A program made the translations under genes and the position numbers. The notes beneath the pieces are model-generated. The model was not told the origin of the DNA and did not search any database. It saw only the letters and a list, made by a program, of their open reading frames with translations. Positions 52,946 through 61,969 of a stretch of 64,000 bases of DNA are shown in pieces (the first letter of the stretch is position 1; every line of letters begins with the position of its first letter). Origin of the DNA: CBDANZ01 sp965197865 (GTDB taxonomy: Bacteria > Acidobacteriota > Vicinamibacteria > Vicinamibacterales > CAVVIG01); the NCBI GenBank assembly GCA_965197865.1, contig CBDANZ010000003.1, positions 62,001-126,000 on the forward strand, read 5' to 3'.

Positions 52946-54487
52946 TCAGAGAGGGATGTTTCCATGCTTCTTGGACGGGTTCTTTCCCCGCTTGTTGTCC
53001 AGGTTTCTGAGCGCCGTGATGAGCTTCCGGCGTGTCTCGCGAGGTTGAATCACTTCGTCGAGGAACCCTCGGGACGCCGCGGTACACGGGTTGGCGAACT
53101 TTTCCCGGAACTCCGCCACCTTCTGGGCGCGGGCTTCGACCTGGTCCGCCGCCGCCTCGAGCTCGCGCTTGTATAGAATGTTCACAGCACCTTCCGCTCC
53201 CATCACCGCGATCTCAGCCGTCGGCCAAGCATAGTTGAAATCGGTGCGGATGTGCTTGCTGGACATGACGCAGTAGGCGCCGCCGTACGCCTTGCGTGTA
53301 ATAACGGTCACTTTGGGCACGGTCGCCTCGGCGAACGCGAAGAGCAGTTTGGCGCCGTGCTTGATGATGCCTCCGTACTCCTGCACCGTTCCGGGCAGGA
53401 AGCCAGGGACGTCCTCGAAGGTGGCGAGCGGGATGTTGAACGCGTCGCAGAACCGCACAAATCGTGCGCCCTTGACCGACGCATCGATGTCGAGCGTTCC
53501 CGCGAGCATGGCGGGCTGGTTGGCGACCACGCCGACCGGTCGGCCATCGAGCCGCAAGAAGCCAACGATGATGTTCGGCGCGTAGTGCTGATGCACTTCG
53601 AGGAAGCAGCCCTCGTCGGCCACGGCGCGCACGAGGTCCAGCATGTCGTACGGCTGGTTGGGCGAGGCAGGCACCAGACGGTCGAGCGCCTCGTCCTCGC
53701 GATCCGGCGAGTCGTTGGTCTTCGATCGCGGCGAATCGTCGAGATTGTTTGACGGCAGATAGGAGAGAAGATCGCGGATGAGCGCGAGGCACTCTCGGTC
53801 GTCCTCGACGGCAAAGTGCGCCACGCCGCTCTGGGCGTTGTGCGTCATCGCGCCGCCGAGCTGTTCCTTCGTCACCTCTTCGTGCGTCACCGTCTTGATC
53901 ACGTCCGGCCCGGTCACGAACATGTAGCTCGTGTTCTTCACCATGATCGTGAAGTCGGTGATGGCGGGCGAGTACACGGCGCCGCCGGCGCACGGTCCCA
54001 TGATCGCTGAAATCTGCGGCACGACGCCCGAGGCCAGCGTATTGCGCAGAAAGATGTCCGCATAGCCAGCGAGCGAGAGAACGCCTTCCTGAATGCGTGC
54101 GCCGCCCGAGTCATTCAGTCCGACGATCGGCGCGCCGAGCCCCATCGCCAGATCCATGATCTTGACGATCTTGGCGGCGTTGGTTTCCGACAGCGACCCG
54201 CCGAAGACCGTGAAATCCTGCGCGAAGGCGAAGACCTGCCGGCCGTCGATCAGGCCATGGCCCGAGACGACGCCGTCGCCCGGGATGAGCTGATCCGCCA
54301 TCCCGAAGTCGAGGCAGCGATGAGTAACCAGCTTGTCGAGCTCTTCGAACGTGCCCGAATCGAAGAACAGATCCATCCGCTCGCGCGCCGTGAGCTTGCC
54401 AGCCTCGTGCTGCCGGCACAGCCGATCTTGGCCGCCGCCGAGCTCCGCGCGGCGCTCCAGGTCGTCGAGAATGTCCTTGGGATTCAT
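52946..54487 (-). CDS. Acyl-CoA (propionyl/methylmalonyl-type) carboxyltransferase beta subunit
   Basis: A 513-aa two-domain carboxyltransferase. The N-terminal acyl-CoA site is LNDSGGARIQEGVLSLAGYA and GPCAGGAVYSPAITDF. The C-terminal carboxybiotin side is FEDVPGFLPGTVQEYGGIIK and KVTVITRKAYGGAYCVMSSK. The oxyanion Gly-Gly pairs are intact. Sequence resembles PccB/MmdA, converting propionyl-CoA to methylmalonyl-CoA with the two downstream subunits. It begins 3 nt after fsa; 83 bp separate it from the biotin carboxylase. Confidence 0.92.
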   Translation of the reverse strand: MNPKDILDDLERRAELGGGQDRLCRQHEAGKLTARERMDLFFDSGTFEELDKLVTHRCLDFGMADQLIPGDGVVSGHGLIDGRQVFAFAQDFTVFGGSLSETNAAKIVKIMDLAMGLGAPIVGLNDSGGARIQEGVLSLAGYADIFLRNTLASGVVPQISAIMGPCAGGAVYSPAITDFTIMVKNTSYMFVTGPDVIKTVTHEEVTKEQLGGAMTHNAQSGVAHFAVEDDRECLALIRDLLSYLPSNNLDDSPRSKTNDSPDREDEALDRLVPASPNQPYDMLDLVRAVADEGCFLEVHQHYAPNIIVGFLRLDGRPVGVVANQPAMLAGTLDIDASVKGARFVRFCDAFNIPLATFEDVPGFLPGTVQEYGGIIKHGAKLLFAFAEATVPKVTVITRKAYGGAYCVMSSKHIRTDFNYAWPTAEIAVMGAEGAVNILYKRELEAAADQVEARAQKVAEFREKFANPCTAASRGFLDEVIQPRETRRKLITALRNLDNKRGKNPSKKHGNIPL

Positions 54488-54490
54488 CCG

Positions 54491-55144
54491 CTATGCTTTC
54501 ACCACCTGGGCCTTTTCCCAGTCTTTCAGGAATTTGTCGAGCCCGATGTTGGTCAGCGGGTGATTGAACAACTGATCGATCACCGCCGGCGGACACGTAC
54601 AAACGTCGGCGCCCATCTTCGCGGCTTCGACAATGTGCAGAGGATGCCGGCAGCTCGCGACCAGCACCTCCGTGGTGAAGGTATAGTTGCTGTAGATGTC
54701 CACGATGTCCCGAATGAGCTCCATCCCGCTCGTTGCGACGTCGTCCAGCCGGCCGACAAACGGGCTGACAAAGCTTGCGCCAGCCTTCGCGGCCAGGATC
54801 GCCTGCGCGGCGGAAAAGACCAACGTGACGTTCACGCGAATCCCCTCGCTCCGGAGCGCCTTGCAGGCGCGGATACCGTCGCGTGTGAGAGGCACCTTCA
54901 CCACCATGTGCGCGTCGATCGCCGCGACGTCGTGTCCCTCGCGCATCATGCCCGCGAAATCCCTCGCTACGACCTCGCCGCTCACAGGACCTCTGACGAG
55001 CTCGCAGATCCGCTTCAGGTTCTGGCGATAATCGCCCGGTTCCTTGGCGAGCAGCGACGGGTTCGTCGTGACGCCGTCGATGACGCCAATTGTTGCGAGC
55101 GCCTCGATGTCCTTGATGTTGCCCGTATCGACGAACAATTTCAT
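54491..55144 (-). CDS. fsa: Fructose-6-phosphate aldolase/transaldolase-like (TalC/Fsa)
   Basis: A 217-aa protein of the small TalC/Fsa family. The Schiff-base Lys is Lys83 in MVVKVPLTRDG; GVTTNPSLLAKE near the start and GASFVSPFVGRLDDVATSGM are family signatures, and CTCPPAVIDQLFNHPLTNIG near the end. It either cleaves fructose-6-phosphate or acts as a short transaldolase; sequence alone cannot separate these. It is second in the cluster after the lipoprotein gene. Confidence 0.92.
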   Translation of the reverse strand: MKLFVDTGNIKDIEALATIGVIDGVTTNPSLLAKEPGDYRQNLKRICELVRGPVSGEVVARDFAGMMREGHDVAAIDAHMVVKVPLTRDGIRACKALRSEGIRVNVTLVFSAAQAILAAKAGASFVSPFVGRLDDVATSGMELIRDIVDIYSNYTFTTEVLVASCRHPLHIVEAAKMGADVCTCPPAVIDQLFNHPLTNIGLDKFLKDWEKAQVVKA

Positions 55145-55236
55145 GGGCGTGCTCCCACACTCTCTACCACGGGTGCCATCGCGCCTGTGATTCTATCCAA
55201 CCTACTCAATCACCCGATCACCGACAACCCCATGCC

Positions 55237-56577
55237 TCATCGCGCCGTTTCCGGTGGGCTCCTGGTCGACGCGGCGCTCGCGTTCCCCGCCTTGTCGACG
55301 GCCTGCACCGCGTAAACGAACGGTGTGCCGGCCTCAATCTCGTCCACGAATTGCGTGGACGTCGGATCAATCGGCGTGGGGGTGATGGGACTCAATTGGC
55401 CGATTGGTGACCCACCTCGCAAGACAACGTAGCCGGCCAGATCGTTTTCGCTGTTCGCATTCCACATCAGGCTGATGGCGCCCTGCGACGCGACCGTGAC
55501 GAGGCCCGTAGGCGGTGCTGGCGGGAACGTGTCGGTGAGCGTGTCGCAAGCCGGCCAAGCGGGCTCGCTTTCGAGCGTCAGCGCCTCGATTGCCTGCACC
55601 GTCCGCACCGTGTAGCAGCGCTCGGCCCCCCACCGCATTCGTCGATCCATGAACTGCGTTTCCCCGACCGGTCTCTCCGTCAGCCGCGTTTCGAAATCCC
55701 CGGCCGTCTCCAAGGGCCGCGGCGTCTGCAAGTCTTGCAGGGCTCCGATCGTGCCGGACCCGGCTGACAACCGCACCTCATAGACATGATAGCCAATCGT
55801 CGACCGCGTGAGCCCGACCGGTCTCGACGGCAGCAGATCGCCGGATGCCGGCTCCTGCAGCGTGGCAGTCGAGGGCGGCGGCGTCCATGCGATAGTGACG
55901 GCGTTCTCGTCGTACGTGATTGTCATTTGCGACGGCGGCGGCGGCACGGGACCCAGCGGGATCGCCGCTCGACTCGAGACGGGACCTGGACGACCGCCCG
56001 TGCTGACGCCGACGCCGATGTAGTTGCGTGAAATAACCGAGAACGGGGGACCGACGAGCGGGCGCCCCTCGCCAACCTGGTGCGTCCAATCGTTTGAAGG
56101 TCCCGGCACCGCGAGGGCGTCACCCGTCAACTCCTCGACGACTTGCGCGACGGCGCCCTGATCGAGACCCGACCCTCGCAGCGGCTCAATGTCGCTCGCC
56201 GGCTCGTCGGGATCGATCGTCTTATTCGGATCGCGTGGCGCCTTGACGTCGACGCTCCCGATTCTCGCGCCTTGCCGGAGAAGTTCGGCGTCGGTCACGC
56301 TCGTCGGGCCTGTATACCCATAGACATCGACGCGTTCGATGTTGGCCGGACGCGTGCGGTCGGTGTTCGCGGACGGCACCGTGAACGTGATTTCCACGAG
56401 ATCGCCGCGCCGCTCGGAGACGAAATCGGCCGGTGCGGCGGGCACTCTGACGAACGGCGGCAGGGGCGGACCCTTTCTGCCGCACCCGACCAGGAGGATC
56501 GATGCCACGAGAAGGAGGGTGGCCCCTTCAGGGCCGCCGCGAACGCGGGCCTGAAAGGCCCGCGCGACACTGGCCAT
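55237..56577 (-). CDS. Fibronectin-III-like lipoprotein with LptM-like N-terminus
   Basis: A ~446-aa protein. The start ATG overlaps the hslU stop. A lipobox ILLVGC precedes GRKGPPLPP, the pattern seen at the lipidated N-terminus of LptM-type lipoproteins. Two or three Fn3-like units follow: PAAPADFVSERRGDLVEITF, VTIAWTPPPSTATLQEPASG and PPTGLVTVASQGAISLMWNA ... AGTPFVYAVQAVDKAGN. It is probably an outer-membrane-anchored scaffold. The first ~20 residues are encoded by a hairpin repeat element (see 56521). Confidence 0.78.
   Translation of the reverse strand: MASVARAFQARVRGGPEGATLLLVASILLVGCGRKGPPLPPFVRVPAAPADFVSERRGDLVEITFTVPSANTDRTRPANIERVDVYGYTGPTSVTDAELLRQGARIGSVDVKAPRDPNKTIDPDEPASDIEPLRGSGLDQGAVAQVVEELTGDALAVPGPSNDWTHQVGEGRPLVGPPFSVISRNYIGVGVSTGGRPGPVSSRAAIPLGPVPPPPSQMTITYDENAVTIAWTPPPSTATLQEPASGDLLPSRPVGLTRSTIGYHVYEVRLSAGSGTIGALQDLQTPRPLETAGDFETRLTERPVGETQFMDRRMRWGAERCYTVRTVQAIEALTLESEPAWPACDTLTDTFPPAPPTGLVTVASQGAISLMWNANSENDLAGYVVLRGGSPIGQLSPITPTPIDPTSTQFVDEIEAGTPFVYAVQAVDKAGNASAASTRSPPETAR
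56521..56567. repeat. Tandem hairpin repeat, copy C, inside a coding region
   Basis: GGCCCCTTCAGGGCC forms one hairpin and GCGGGCCTGAAAGGCCCGC a second. It is related to copies A and B in order and stem motifs. Here it encodes part of the lipoprotein signal-peptide n-region (FQARVRGGPEGA). Confidence 0.45.
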
Positions 56578-57956
56578 CACAAAATGTACCGTGACAGATC
56601 TTCGTTTTTCACGATGTCTGCCAGCATCCGCGTCACGTACCCATCGTCGATGACGACGCGCTTGTCGGCCAGGTCGGGACCCTCGAACGAAATCTCGTCG
56701 AGTAGCTTTTCCATGACGGTGTGCAGGCGCCGCGCGCCGATGTTCTCGGTCCGCTCGTTCACGAGCGTCGCGTAGTCCGCGATTCGGTGGATCGCCTCGT
56801 TGGTAAAGGTGAGGACAATCCCTTCGGTCTCCATCAACGCCGTGTACTGCTTCACAAGCGCGCTACGCGGTTCGGTGAGAATGCGAACAAATTCATCCTT
56901 GCCGAGCGCCTCGAGCTCGACCCGGATCGGAAAGCGTCCCTGCAGCTCAGGGATGAGATCTGACGGTTTCGAGACATGGAAGGCCCCAGCCGCAATGAAC
57001 AAGATGTGATCGGTCCGGACCATCCCATACTTCGTGTTTACCGTCGTGCCTTCCACAATGGGCAGGATGTCGCGCTGCACGCCCTCCCGGCTCACGTCGG
57101 GACCATGGCTGCCTTCGCGCCCGGCGATCTTGTCGATCTCATCGACAAAGATGATCCCGGCCTGCTCGACGCGTTCCACCGCCGTGCGCGCGACGCTGTC
57201 CATATCGATCAGTTTGTGTTCTTCCTCCTGCGCGAGATATTCCAGCGCTTCGGGCACCTTCACACGCCGCTTCTTGGTTCTGCCCTGAAAGAGCCCGGGC
57301 AGCATGTCCTTCAGGTTGATGTCCACCTCCTCGACGGTCGAGCCGGCCATGATCTCGAACGAGGGGAACGACTTCTCCCGAACCTCGATCTCGACCACCC
57401 GGTTGTCGAGCCGCCCGGCGCGGAGCTGCTCGCGGAAGCGCTCGCGTGTCTGGCTCTGCTGCTCGCGGGCCGCCGCCGGGTCTTCCCCCGTCGCGATCGG
57501 CCGCGCGGGCGGAAGCAGTACGTCGAGAAGCCGCTCTTCGGCATTGCGGGCCGCCTTGCCGCGGACCTCTTCCAGCTGTTCCTCCCGCACCATGTCCACG
57601 GCGAGCTCGGCCAGATCGCGAACCATCGATTCCACATCGCGACCGACGTACCCGACCTCGGTGAACTTCGACGCCTCGACCTTCACGAACGGCGATTGAG
57701 CGAGGCGAGCCAAGCGGCGGGCAATCTCCGTCTTGCCGACGCCTGTCGGTCCGATCATCAGGATGTTCTTGGGTGCAATTTCTTCGGCAAGCTCCGGCGC
57801 CAGCTTCTGGCGCCTGGTCCGGTTTCTGAGCGCAATCGCCACGGCGCGCTTCGCCGCCGACTGCCCGATCACATACTTATCCAGCTCGGCAACAATTTGC
57901 CGCGGCGAAAGCCCTTCGGCTGACGTCCGCGTGCTTTCCGGTAGATAGATGGCCAC
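56577..57956 (-). CDS. hslU: HslU ATPase of the HslUV (ClpYQ) protease
   Basis: A 459-aa AAA+ unfoldase. Start GTG 57956 overlaps the hslV stop. Walker A is MIGPTGVGKTEIAR, pore motif GYVGRDVESMVRDL, Walker B FVDEIDKIAG, and the C-terminal RYIL tail that activates HslV is exact. The inserted I-domain is near residues 110-245. Length normal. It is paired with hslV upstream. Confidence 0.96.
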   Translation of the reverse strand: MAIYLPESTRTSAEGLSPRQIVAELDKYVIGQSAAKRAVAIALRNRTRRQKLAPELAEEIAPKNILMIGPTGVGKTEIARRLARLAQSPFVKVEASKFTEVGYVGRDVESMVRDLAELAVDMVREEQLEEVRGKAARNAEERLLDVLLPPARPIATGEDPAAAREQQSQTRERFREQLRAGRLDNRVVEIEVREKSFPSFEIMAGSTVEEVDINLKDMLPGLFQGRTKKRRVKVPEALEYLAQEEEHKLIDMDSVARTAVERVEQAGIIFVDEIDKIAGREGSHGPDVSREGVQRDILPIVEGTTVNTKYGMVRTDHILFIAAGAFHVSKPSDLIPELQGRFPIRVELEALGKDEFVRILTEPRSALVKQYTALMETEGIVLTFTNEAIHRIADYATLVNERTENIGARRLHTVMEKLLDEISFEGPDLADKRVVIDDGYVTRMLADIVKNEDLSRYIL

Positions 57957-58483
57957 TACAACTCTTCCAACACGATCTTGGCGTTCGTATAGATGCAGAT
58001 GTCCGCGGCAATGGTCATGGCTCGTTCGGCGATGGCGCGCGCATCGAGATCGGTATTCTGAGCCAGCGCTTTCGCCGCCGCGAGCGCGTACGGTCCACCC
58101 GACCCAATCGCCACTAGGCCATCGTCGGGCTCGATGAGATCACCGGTGCCCGAAAGCAAGAACGTGGAGGCCTTGTCGAGCACGATGAGCATCGCTTCGA
58201 GGCGGCGAAGAACGCGATCGCTGCGCCAGTCTTTGGCGAGCTCCACGGCCGATCGCTCGAGGTTCCCGCGGTATTGCTCCAGCTTCGACTCGAATCGGGA
58301 GAACAGCGCAAAGGAGTCGGCCGCCGAGCCGGCGAAGCCGGCAAGGGTTCGGTCGCTGTAAAGGCGTCGGATCTTGCGCGCGCTCTGCTTGACAATCGTC
58401 TGGCCGAAGGTGACCTGGCCGTCGCCCGCCAGTACGGCCCGGCCGCGGTGACGAACCGCCAGAATGGTGGTGCTGTGCATCAT
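57956..58483 (-). CDS. hslV: HslV threonine peptidase of HslUV
   Basis: A ~175-aa proteasome-like subunit. The start is ATG 58483 or 58480 (MMHSTTILAV); the catalytic Thr is the first T of TTILAVRHRG after trimming. GDGQVTFGQTIVKQSARKIR, YSDRTLAGFAGSAADSFALF and ELAKDWRSDRVLRRLEAMLI are family-specific. Length normal. Likely the first gene of the long minus-strand cluster; the 176 bp upstream to the PEGA gene is the probable divergent promoter region. Confidence 0.95.
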   Translation of the reverse strand: MMHSTTILAVRHRGRAVLAGDGQVTFGQTIVKQSARKIRRLYSDRTLAGFAGSAADSFALFSRFESKLEQYRGNLERSAVELAKDWRSDRVLRRLEAMLIVLDKASTFLLSGTGDLIEPDDGLVAIGSGGPYALAAAKALAQNTDLDARAIAERAMTIAADICIYTNAKIVLEEL

Positions 58484-58659
58484 GGATTTTCTTGACTCTA
58501 TCGGCCCGACGATCGGAGTGTCAAGAAAACGAGACGCGGGCCTGCCCCCGAAGGGTGACAAGAACCGCATCTTGAGGCGTTTGCATGCGTTCTTGGCCCA
58601 ATTGCTGGCCCGCCCGACTGGCAGCCGGGTTGCTTTCAGCCTCGTCAGGAGTGCCAGTC

Positions 58660-59508
58660 ATGAGACCAACTGCATCAACGCTCCGCAGTCTGGCGGTAGC
58701 CACGGTTGTCGCGTTCCTCCTGGGGCTACCCTTTTACGCCTCGGGGCAGGACCGAGGCGGCGCCTCGTCACGCAGCGGTTCAAGCGGTGGGGGCCGAGCT
58801 AGAGCGCGAGCCGGTTCGGGCTCCGCTGATGGCGGTCACGTCTCGAGTGCAGGGGGCCCCGGCTCGAGTGACGGCCACGTCTCCAGCCCAGGAGGCGGCT
58901 CCCGCTCCCGTGGCGGCCGCGTCTGGGGCACCAGACGAGGATCAAGCTCGCCGGGCGTCCGATCGGCCCCACAGACTTCGCAAACAGATAGCAAAGGCAC
59001 ATCCCGCGCGAAGGCCATCAGCCGGCCGCGCGACGACCGACCGGCGGTTGCTCGGGCCGTGCCGCGCCCGCCCGATTCGCCGGCACCGCCCGATAGCGGC
59101 GGCGGCGTCATCGTCGGCCGCAGTTACTACGGCAGCTACTACAACGGGTACTACGGCGGTTATTACCCGTGGGGCTACGGCGGTCTGGGCCTCAGCGGTT
59201 ACTATGGCCGGTACAACCCATGGTGGTACGACCGCGGCTACTACGGCCGCTCCTACCGATATTATTCTTCGGCTTACGAAGGCGGGCTTCGTTTGAGGGT
59301 GAAGCCAAACCACGCGGAAGTGTTCGTCGACGGTTACTATGTGGGAATCGTTGACGAGTTCGACAACAGCCTCCAGCGTCTCCGCCTCGAGACGGGGCCG
59401 CATCGGATCGAAGTCCGCGCGGACGGGTACGCGCCGCTGACCTTCGAAGTCAGGATTCTGCCCGGTCGCACGGTCACATACCGAGGAGAGTTACGGCGGG
59501 TTCCCTGA
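58660..59508 (+). CDS. PEGA-domain protein with Tyr/Gly-rich linker
   Basis: A 282-aa secreted protein; ATG 58660 has AGGAG 7 nt before. A signal peptide (LAVATVVAFLLGLPFYASGQ) is followed by a Ser/Gly/Arg-rich region, then a Tyr-rich tract (SYYGSYYNGYYGGYYPWGYG). The C-terminal PEGA domain is GGLRLRVKPNHAEVFVDGYY, VGIVDEF, RLETGPHRIEVRADGYAPLT. PEGA domains bind surface layers or glycan. This arrangement is common in Acidobacteriota. It converges on the APC permease and overlaps its end by 18 bp. Confidence 0.85.
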   Translation: MRPTASTLRSLAVATVVAFLLGLPFYASGQDRGGASSRSGSSGGGRARARAGSGSADGGHVSSAGGPGSSDGHVSSPGGGSRSRGGRVWGTRRGSSSPGVRSAPQTSQTDSKGTSRAKAISRPRDDRPAVARAVPRPPDSPAPPDSGGGVIVGRSYYGSYYNGYYGGYYPWGYGGLGLSGYYGRYNPWWYDRGYYGRSYRYYSSAYEGGLRLRVKPNHAEVFVDGYYVGIVDEFDNSLQRLRLETGPHRIEVRADGYAPLTFEVRILPGRTVTYRGELRRVP

Positions 59509-60939
59509 GAGAACGGCGACTTTAGACTCCCGCCTGTTCATCATCCAATACACCGGAACCCCGGCGGCGATGATAACGAGTCCCGCCGCCGACGGTCCCC
59601 AGGCCGTGCCGACTATCACCGGCTTCAGCAGGTCGACCCACAGCGCGTTGGCGACAATCGCAGCGCTTGCGGCGATGAAAATCGCGGGCGCGACAGGATA
59701 GCCCCAGGCCCTGAAGGGCCGCGGCGCATTCGGCTCGCGCTGGCGCAGCACGAACAGGGCGGCCACCGCAATCCCGGCGAACAGGATCACCGCAAATCCC
59801 GTGTAGGTCGTGAGCGCCTCCGCGCCACCCGACAGCACGAGAACAGCGGCCCAAGCGGCCTGCGCGAGAATTGCCGCGGAGGGAGTCCTGTATCGCGGGT
59901 GGATCCGAGCGGCTGCCGGAAAGAAAAGCCCGTCGCGCGCCATCGCGTAGTACACGCGCGGCCCGGCAAAGGTGAACGCGCTGATACTCGCTGCCAGACT
60001 GACGATCGAGACGACACCCATGGTGTCGCCCGCGCGCGCGCCAAGCAGCCTGTCGGCGACTAGGTCGAGAACGCTGCCGCGCACCGTGGCGAGCTCTCCC
60101 ACAGGTATCACGTAGAGATACAAGAGGTTGAGCAGCACATAGATAGCGACGACGGCCAGCGTTCCGAGAATGAGTGCGCGAGGAACGTTGCGTTCCGGAT
60201 TGCGGATCTCCTCGGCCATGTAGGCAGCGGCGTTCCACCCGGAGTAGGTGAACATCAACGGAATGAAGGCGAGCAACCACCCTCCGCCGCCCACGGAGCC
60301 GGCGCCCTGCTGGAGGTTGGCGCTCGCGCCAGCCCCGATCGAGAAGCCGAGCGCGATGAACACGAGCAGCGCCGTGACCTTGAGCGTCGCGAGCACGTTG
60401 CTCACCACGCGTCCTGGACCCACCCCGCGTACGTGCACGAACGCCATGAGCGCGATCGCGGCCATAGCGACCAGTGACCGCCGCGAGAAGGAGAGCGGGA
60501 CGTATGGGACCGGGATGACGAAGAACGGCGTGGCATCCGCGGCGCCAGGAATGAACCGATCAAGATAAAGGACGAGCACGACAGCACTCGCCGCCATCGC
60601 CCCCGCGAAGCCCGCGACAAAGGATGTCCAGCCGGTGAGAAAGCCTGCCAACGATCCGTAGGCTTCTCGCAGATACACGTACTCTCCGCCCGCGCGGGGC
60701 CGCACTGCCGCCAACTCGGCGTACGCGAGCGCGCCGGCAAGAGCGAGCGCGCCACCCGCAAGCCACGTCGTCAGGAACAGCCCGGGGTGCGGGACGTTGG
60801 CGGCCACCTGCGGCGGGGTGAAGAGAATGCCGGAGCCGATGACGTTTGAGACGATGATGGCCGCTCCATCGAGCGGGCCCAGGCGGCGATCCAGAGTGAC
60901 CAACGAGGCCTCGGCAGCAGCGCCGACGGGCGGATTCAT
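59491..60939 (-). CDS. APC-superfamily amino acid permease
   Basis: A 482-aa twelve-helix carrier. The start ATG 60939 overlaps the stop of the upstream lipoprotein gene by ATGA. Helix 1 has the APC unwound motif VSNVIGSGILFTPPQVA. AAVRPRAGGEYVYLREAYG and GPRVYYAMARDGLFFPAAAR are family signatures of amino acid/polyamine exchangers (LAT-like). Substrate not assigned. Confidence 0.92.
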   Translation of the reverse strand: MNPPVGAAAEASLVTLDRRLGPLDGAAIIVSNVIGSGILFTPPQVAANVPHPGLFLTTWLAGGALALAGALAYAELAAVRPRAGGEYVYLREAYGSLAGFLTGWTSFVAGFAGAMAASAVVLVLYLDRFIPGAADATPFFVIPVPYVPLSFSRRSLVAMAAIALMAFVHVRGVGPGRVVSNVLATLKVTALLVFIALGFSIGAGASANLQQGAGSVGGGGWLLAFIPLMFTYSGWNAAAYMAEEIRNPERNVPRALILGTLAVVAIYVLLNLLYLYVIPVGELATVRGSVLDLVADRLLGARAGDTMGVVSIVSLAASISAFTFAGPRVYYAMARDGLFFPAAARIHPRYRTPSAAILAQAAWAAVLVLSGGAEALTTYTGFAVILFAGIAVAALFVLRQREPNAPRPFRAWGYPVAPAIFIAASAAIVANALWVDLLKPVIVGTAWGPSAAGLVIIAAGVPVYWMMNRRESKVAVLSGNPP

Positions 60940-61415
60940 GGCGTGATGAGCCGGCGCTCGACTGGGAATTCCCCGAGAGGGGTCCACTGCCCCGAGCCGG
61001 ACTTTGCGAGAACCCTGACTTTGGCGTCGACGAAGTGGGAGTTTTTCAGCATGTCGGCACGCGATTCGGCTCCCGTGTAGCCGAGCCGCGATTTCACAGT
61101 GAGAGTCTTCGTCGTGGCGCCGTCCGCCAGCCCTTCAGAACCCGTCACCTGGAGAAAGCCGCTGCCCCACTCCTCCGATTCAGTGACGCGCTGGAACAGG
61201 AGGTTCGCCTGCAGCACCGCCACCGGTTGACCCGACACGTTCTTCAGCTTGAAGCTCACGAAGGGCACCAGCTTGTTCTGACCGCGCACGCGGCCCGCCT
61301 CGACCCAGCCGGTCGAGACATCGAGGACCTGAAGCACCTTGGTGAGATCGACGGGCGGCCCGCAGCTCAGGGAGAGCGCCGCGAGCAGAACCATCGGAAG
61401 AAATGAAGCGCGCAT
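60936..61415 (-). CDS. Small lipoprotein of unknown function
   Basis: A 159-aa protein with lipobox LSLSC-GPP after MRASFLPMVLLAAL. The body is beta-rich: LVPFVSFKLKNVSGQPVAVL, QANLLFQRVTESEEWGSGFL, ending KVRVLAKSGSGQWTPLGEFP. This looks like a small immunoglobulin-like or FxLYD-type fold. It probably sits in the periplasmic face of a membrane. Translationally coupled to the permease; it may assist it. Confidence 0.68.
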   Translation of the reverse strand: MRASFLPMVLLAALSLSCGPPVDLTKVLQVLDVSTGWVEAGRVRGQNKLVPFVSFKLKNVSGQPVAVLQANLLFQRVTESEEWGSGFLQVTGSEGLADGATTKTLTVKSRLGYTGAESRADMLKNSHFVDAKVRVLAKSGSGQWTPLGEFPVERRLITP

Positions 61416-61425
61416 GCGCGCTATT

Positions 61426-61761
61426 CTAGAACACTCTTACCATCATCCGCTTGCGCACCTCGTCGCGAGAGACTCGCCCCGCTAGATGTGCGGTCAGGTC
61501 CGACCCGTGAAGGCTAATCATGATTGTGCGCGAGTTGTCGTCCACGGGACTCAGCTGGGAACGGTCGGCACTGATGCGCGCGGCGATCGTGAGGAGCTCG
61601 TTCGGGGCGAAGCGGAGAGCCGCGCTCTGATCCAGCATCGCATCCACCAGGGCATCGCGCACTTCGGCGCGGTACGCCTCTTCCGGATCGCTCAGAATCG
61701 GGTCGGCACTCGGATTCAGGACTGGGTCGGCCGCCGTCGCGGGCGCCGGGCAATCAGGCAT
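61426..61761 (-). CDS. Hypothetical protein, overlapping upstream gene
   Basis: A 111-aa protein. Its ATG (61761) overlaps the stop of the upstream frame (ATGCCTGA). Residues RAEVRDALVDAMLDQSAALR, RTIMISLHGSDLTAHLAGRV and SRDEVRKRMMVRVF suggest a family often found near sigma/anti-sigma genes in Acidobacteriota, but I cannot name it. Confidence 0.55.
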   Translation of the reverse strand: MPDCPAPATAADPVLNPSADPILSDPEEAYRAEVRDALVDAMLDQSAALRFAPNELLTIAARISADRSQLSPVDDNSRTIMISLHGSDLTAHLAGRVSRDEVRKRMMVRVF

Positions 61762-61951
61762 TGAGTGTGACCGGCGCGACTTGCAGCTCGATGCGCTTGA
61801 ACGCCTGCTCGAGGTTCGCGTCGCCGACCTTCTCGACAAGCGACCGCAGCGCCCTGAGCGCGCTGTCAAGCCCCAGGTCGTTCTGGTTGAGCGTGCGGAA
61901 GCTCCACGGCAGCGTGCCTTCGAGCATCGGCACCGCGACGTCGAAGAACAT
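61754..61951 (-). CDS. Short hypothetical protein, possible 3' remnant
   Basis: A 65-aa frame: FDVAVPMLEGTLPWSFRTLN, DSALRALRSLVEKVGDANLE, FKRIELQVAPVTLNA. It looks like the C-terminal end of a larger protein; the part before it is a truncated sigma factor in another frame. Translation may be coupled to the next gene by the overlapping stop/start. No family recognised. Confidence 0.4.
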   Translation of the reverse strand: MFFDVAVPMLEGTLPWSFRTLNQNDLGLDSALRALRSLVEKVGDANLEQAFKRIELQVAPVTLNA

Positions 61952-61969
61952 GCCCTAGCCCTCGAGCCG

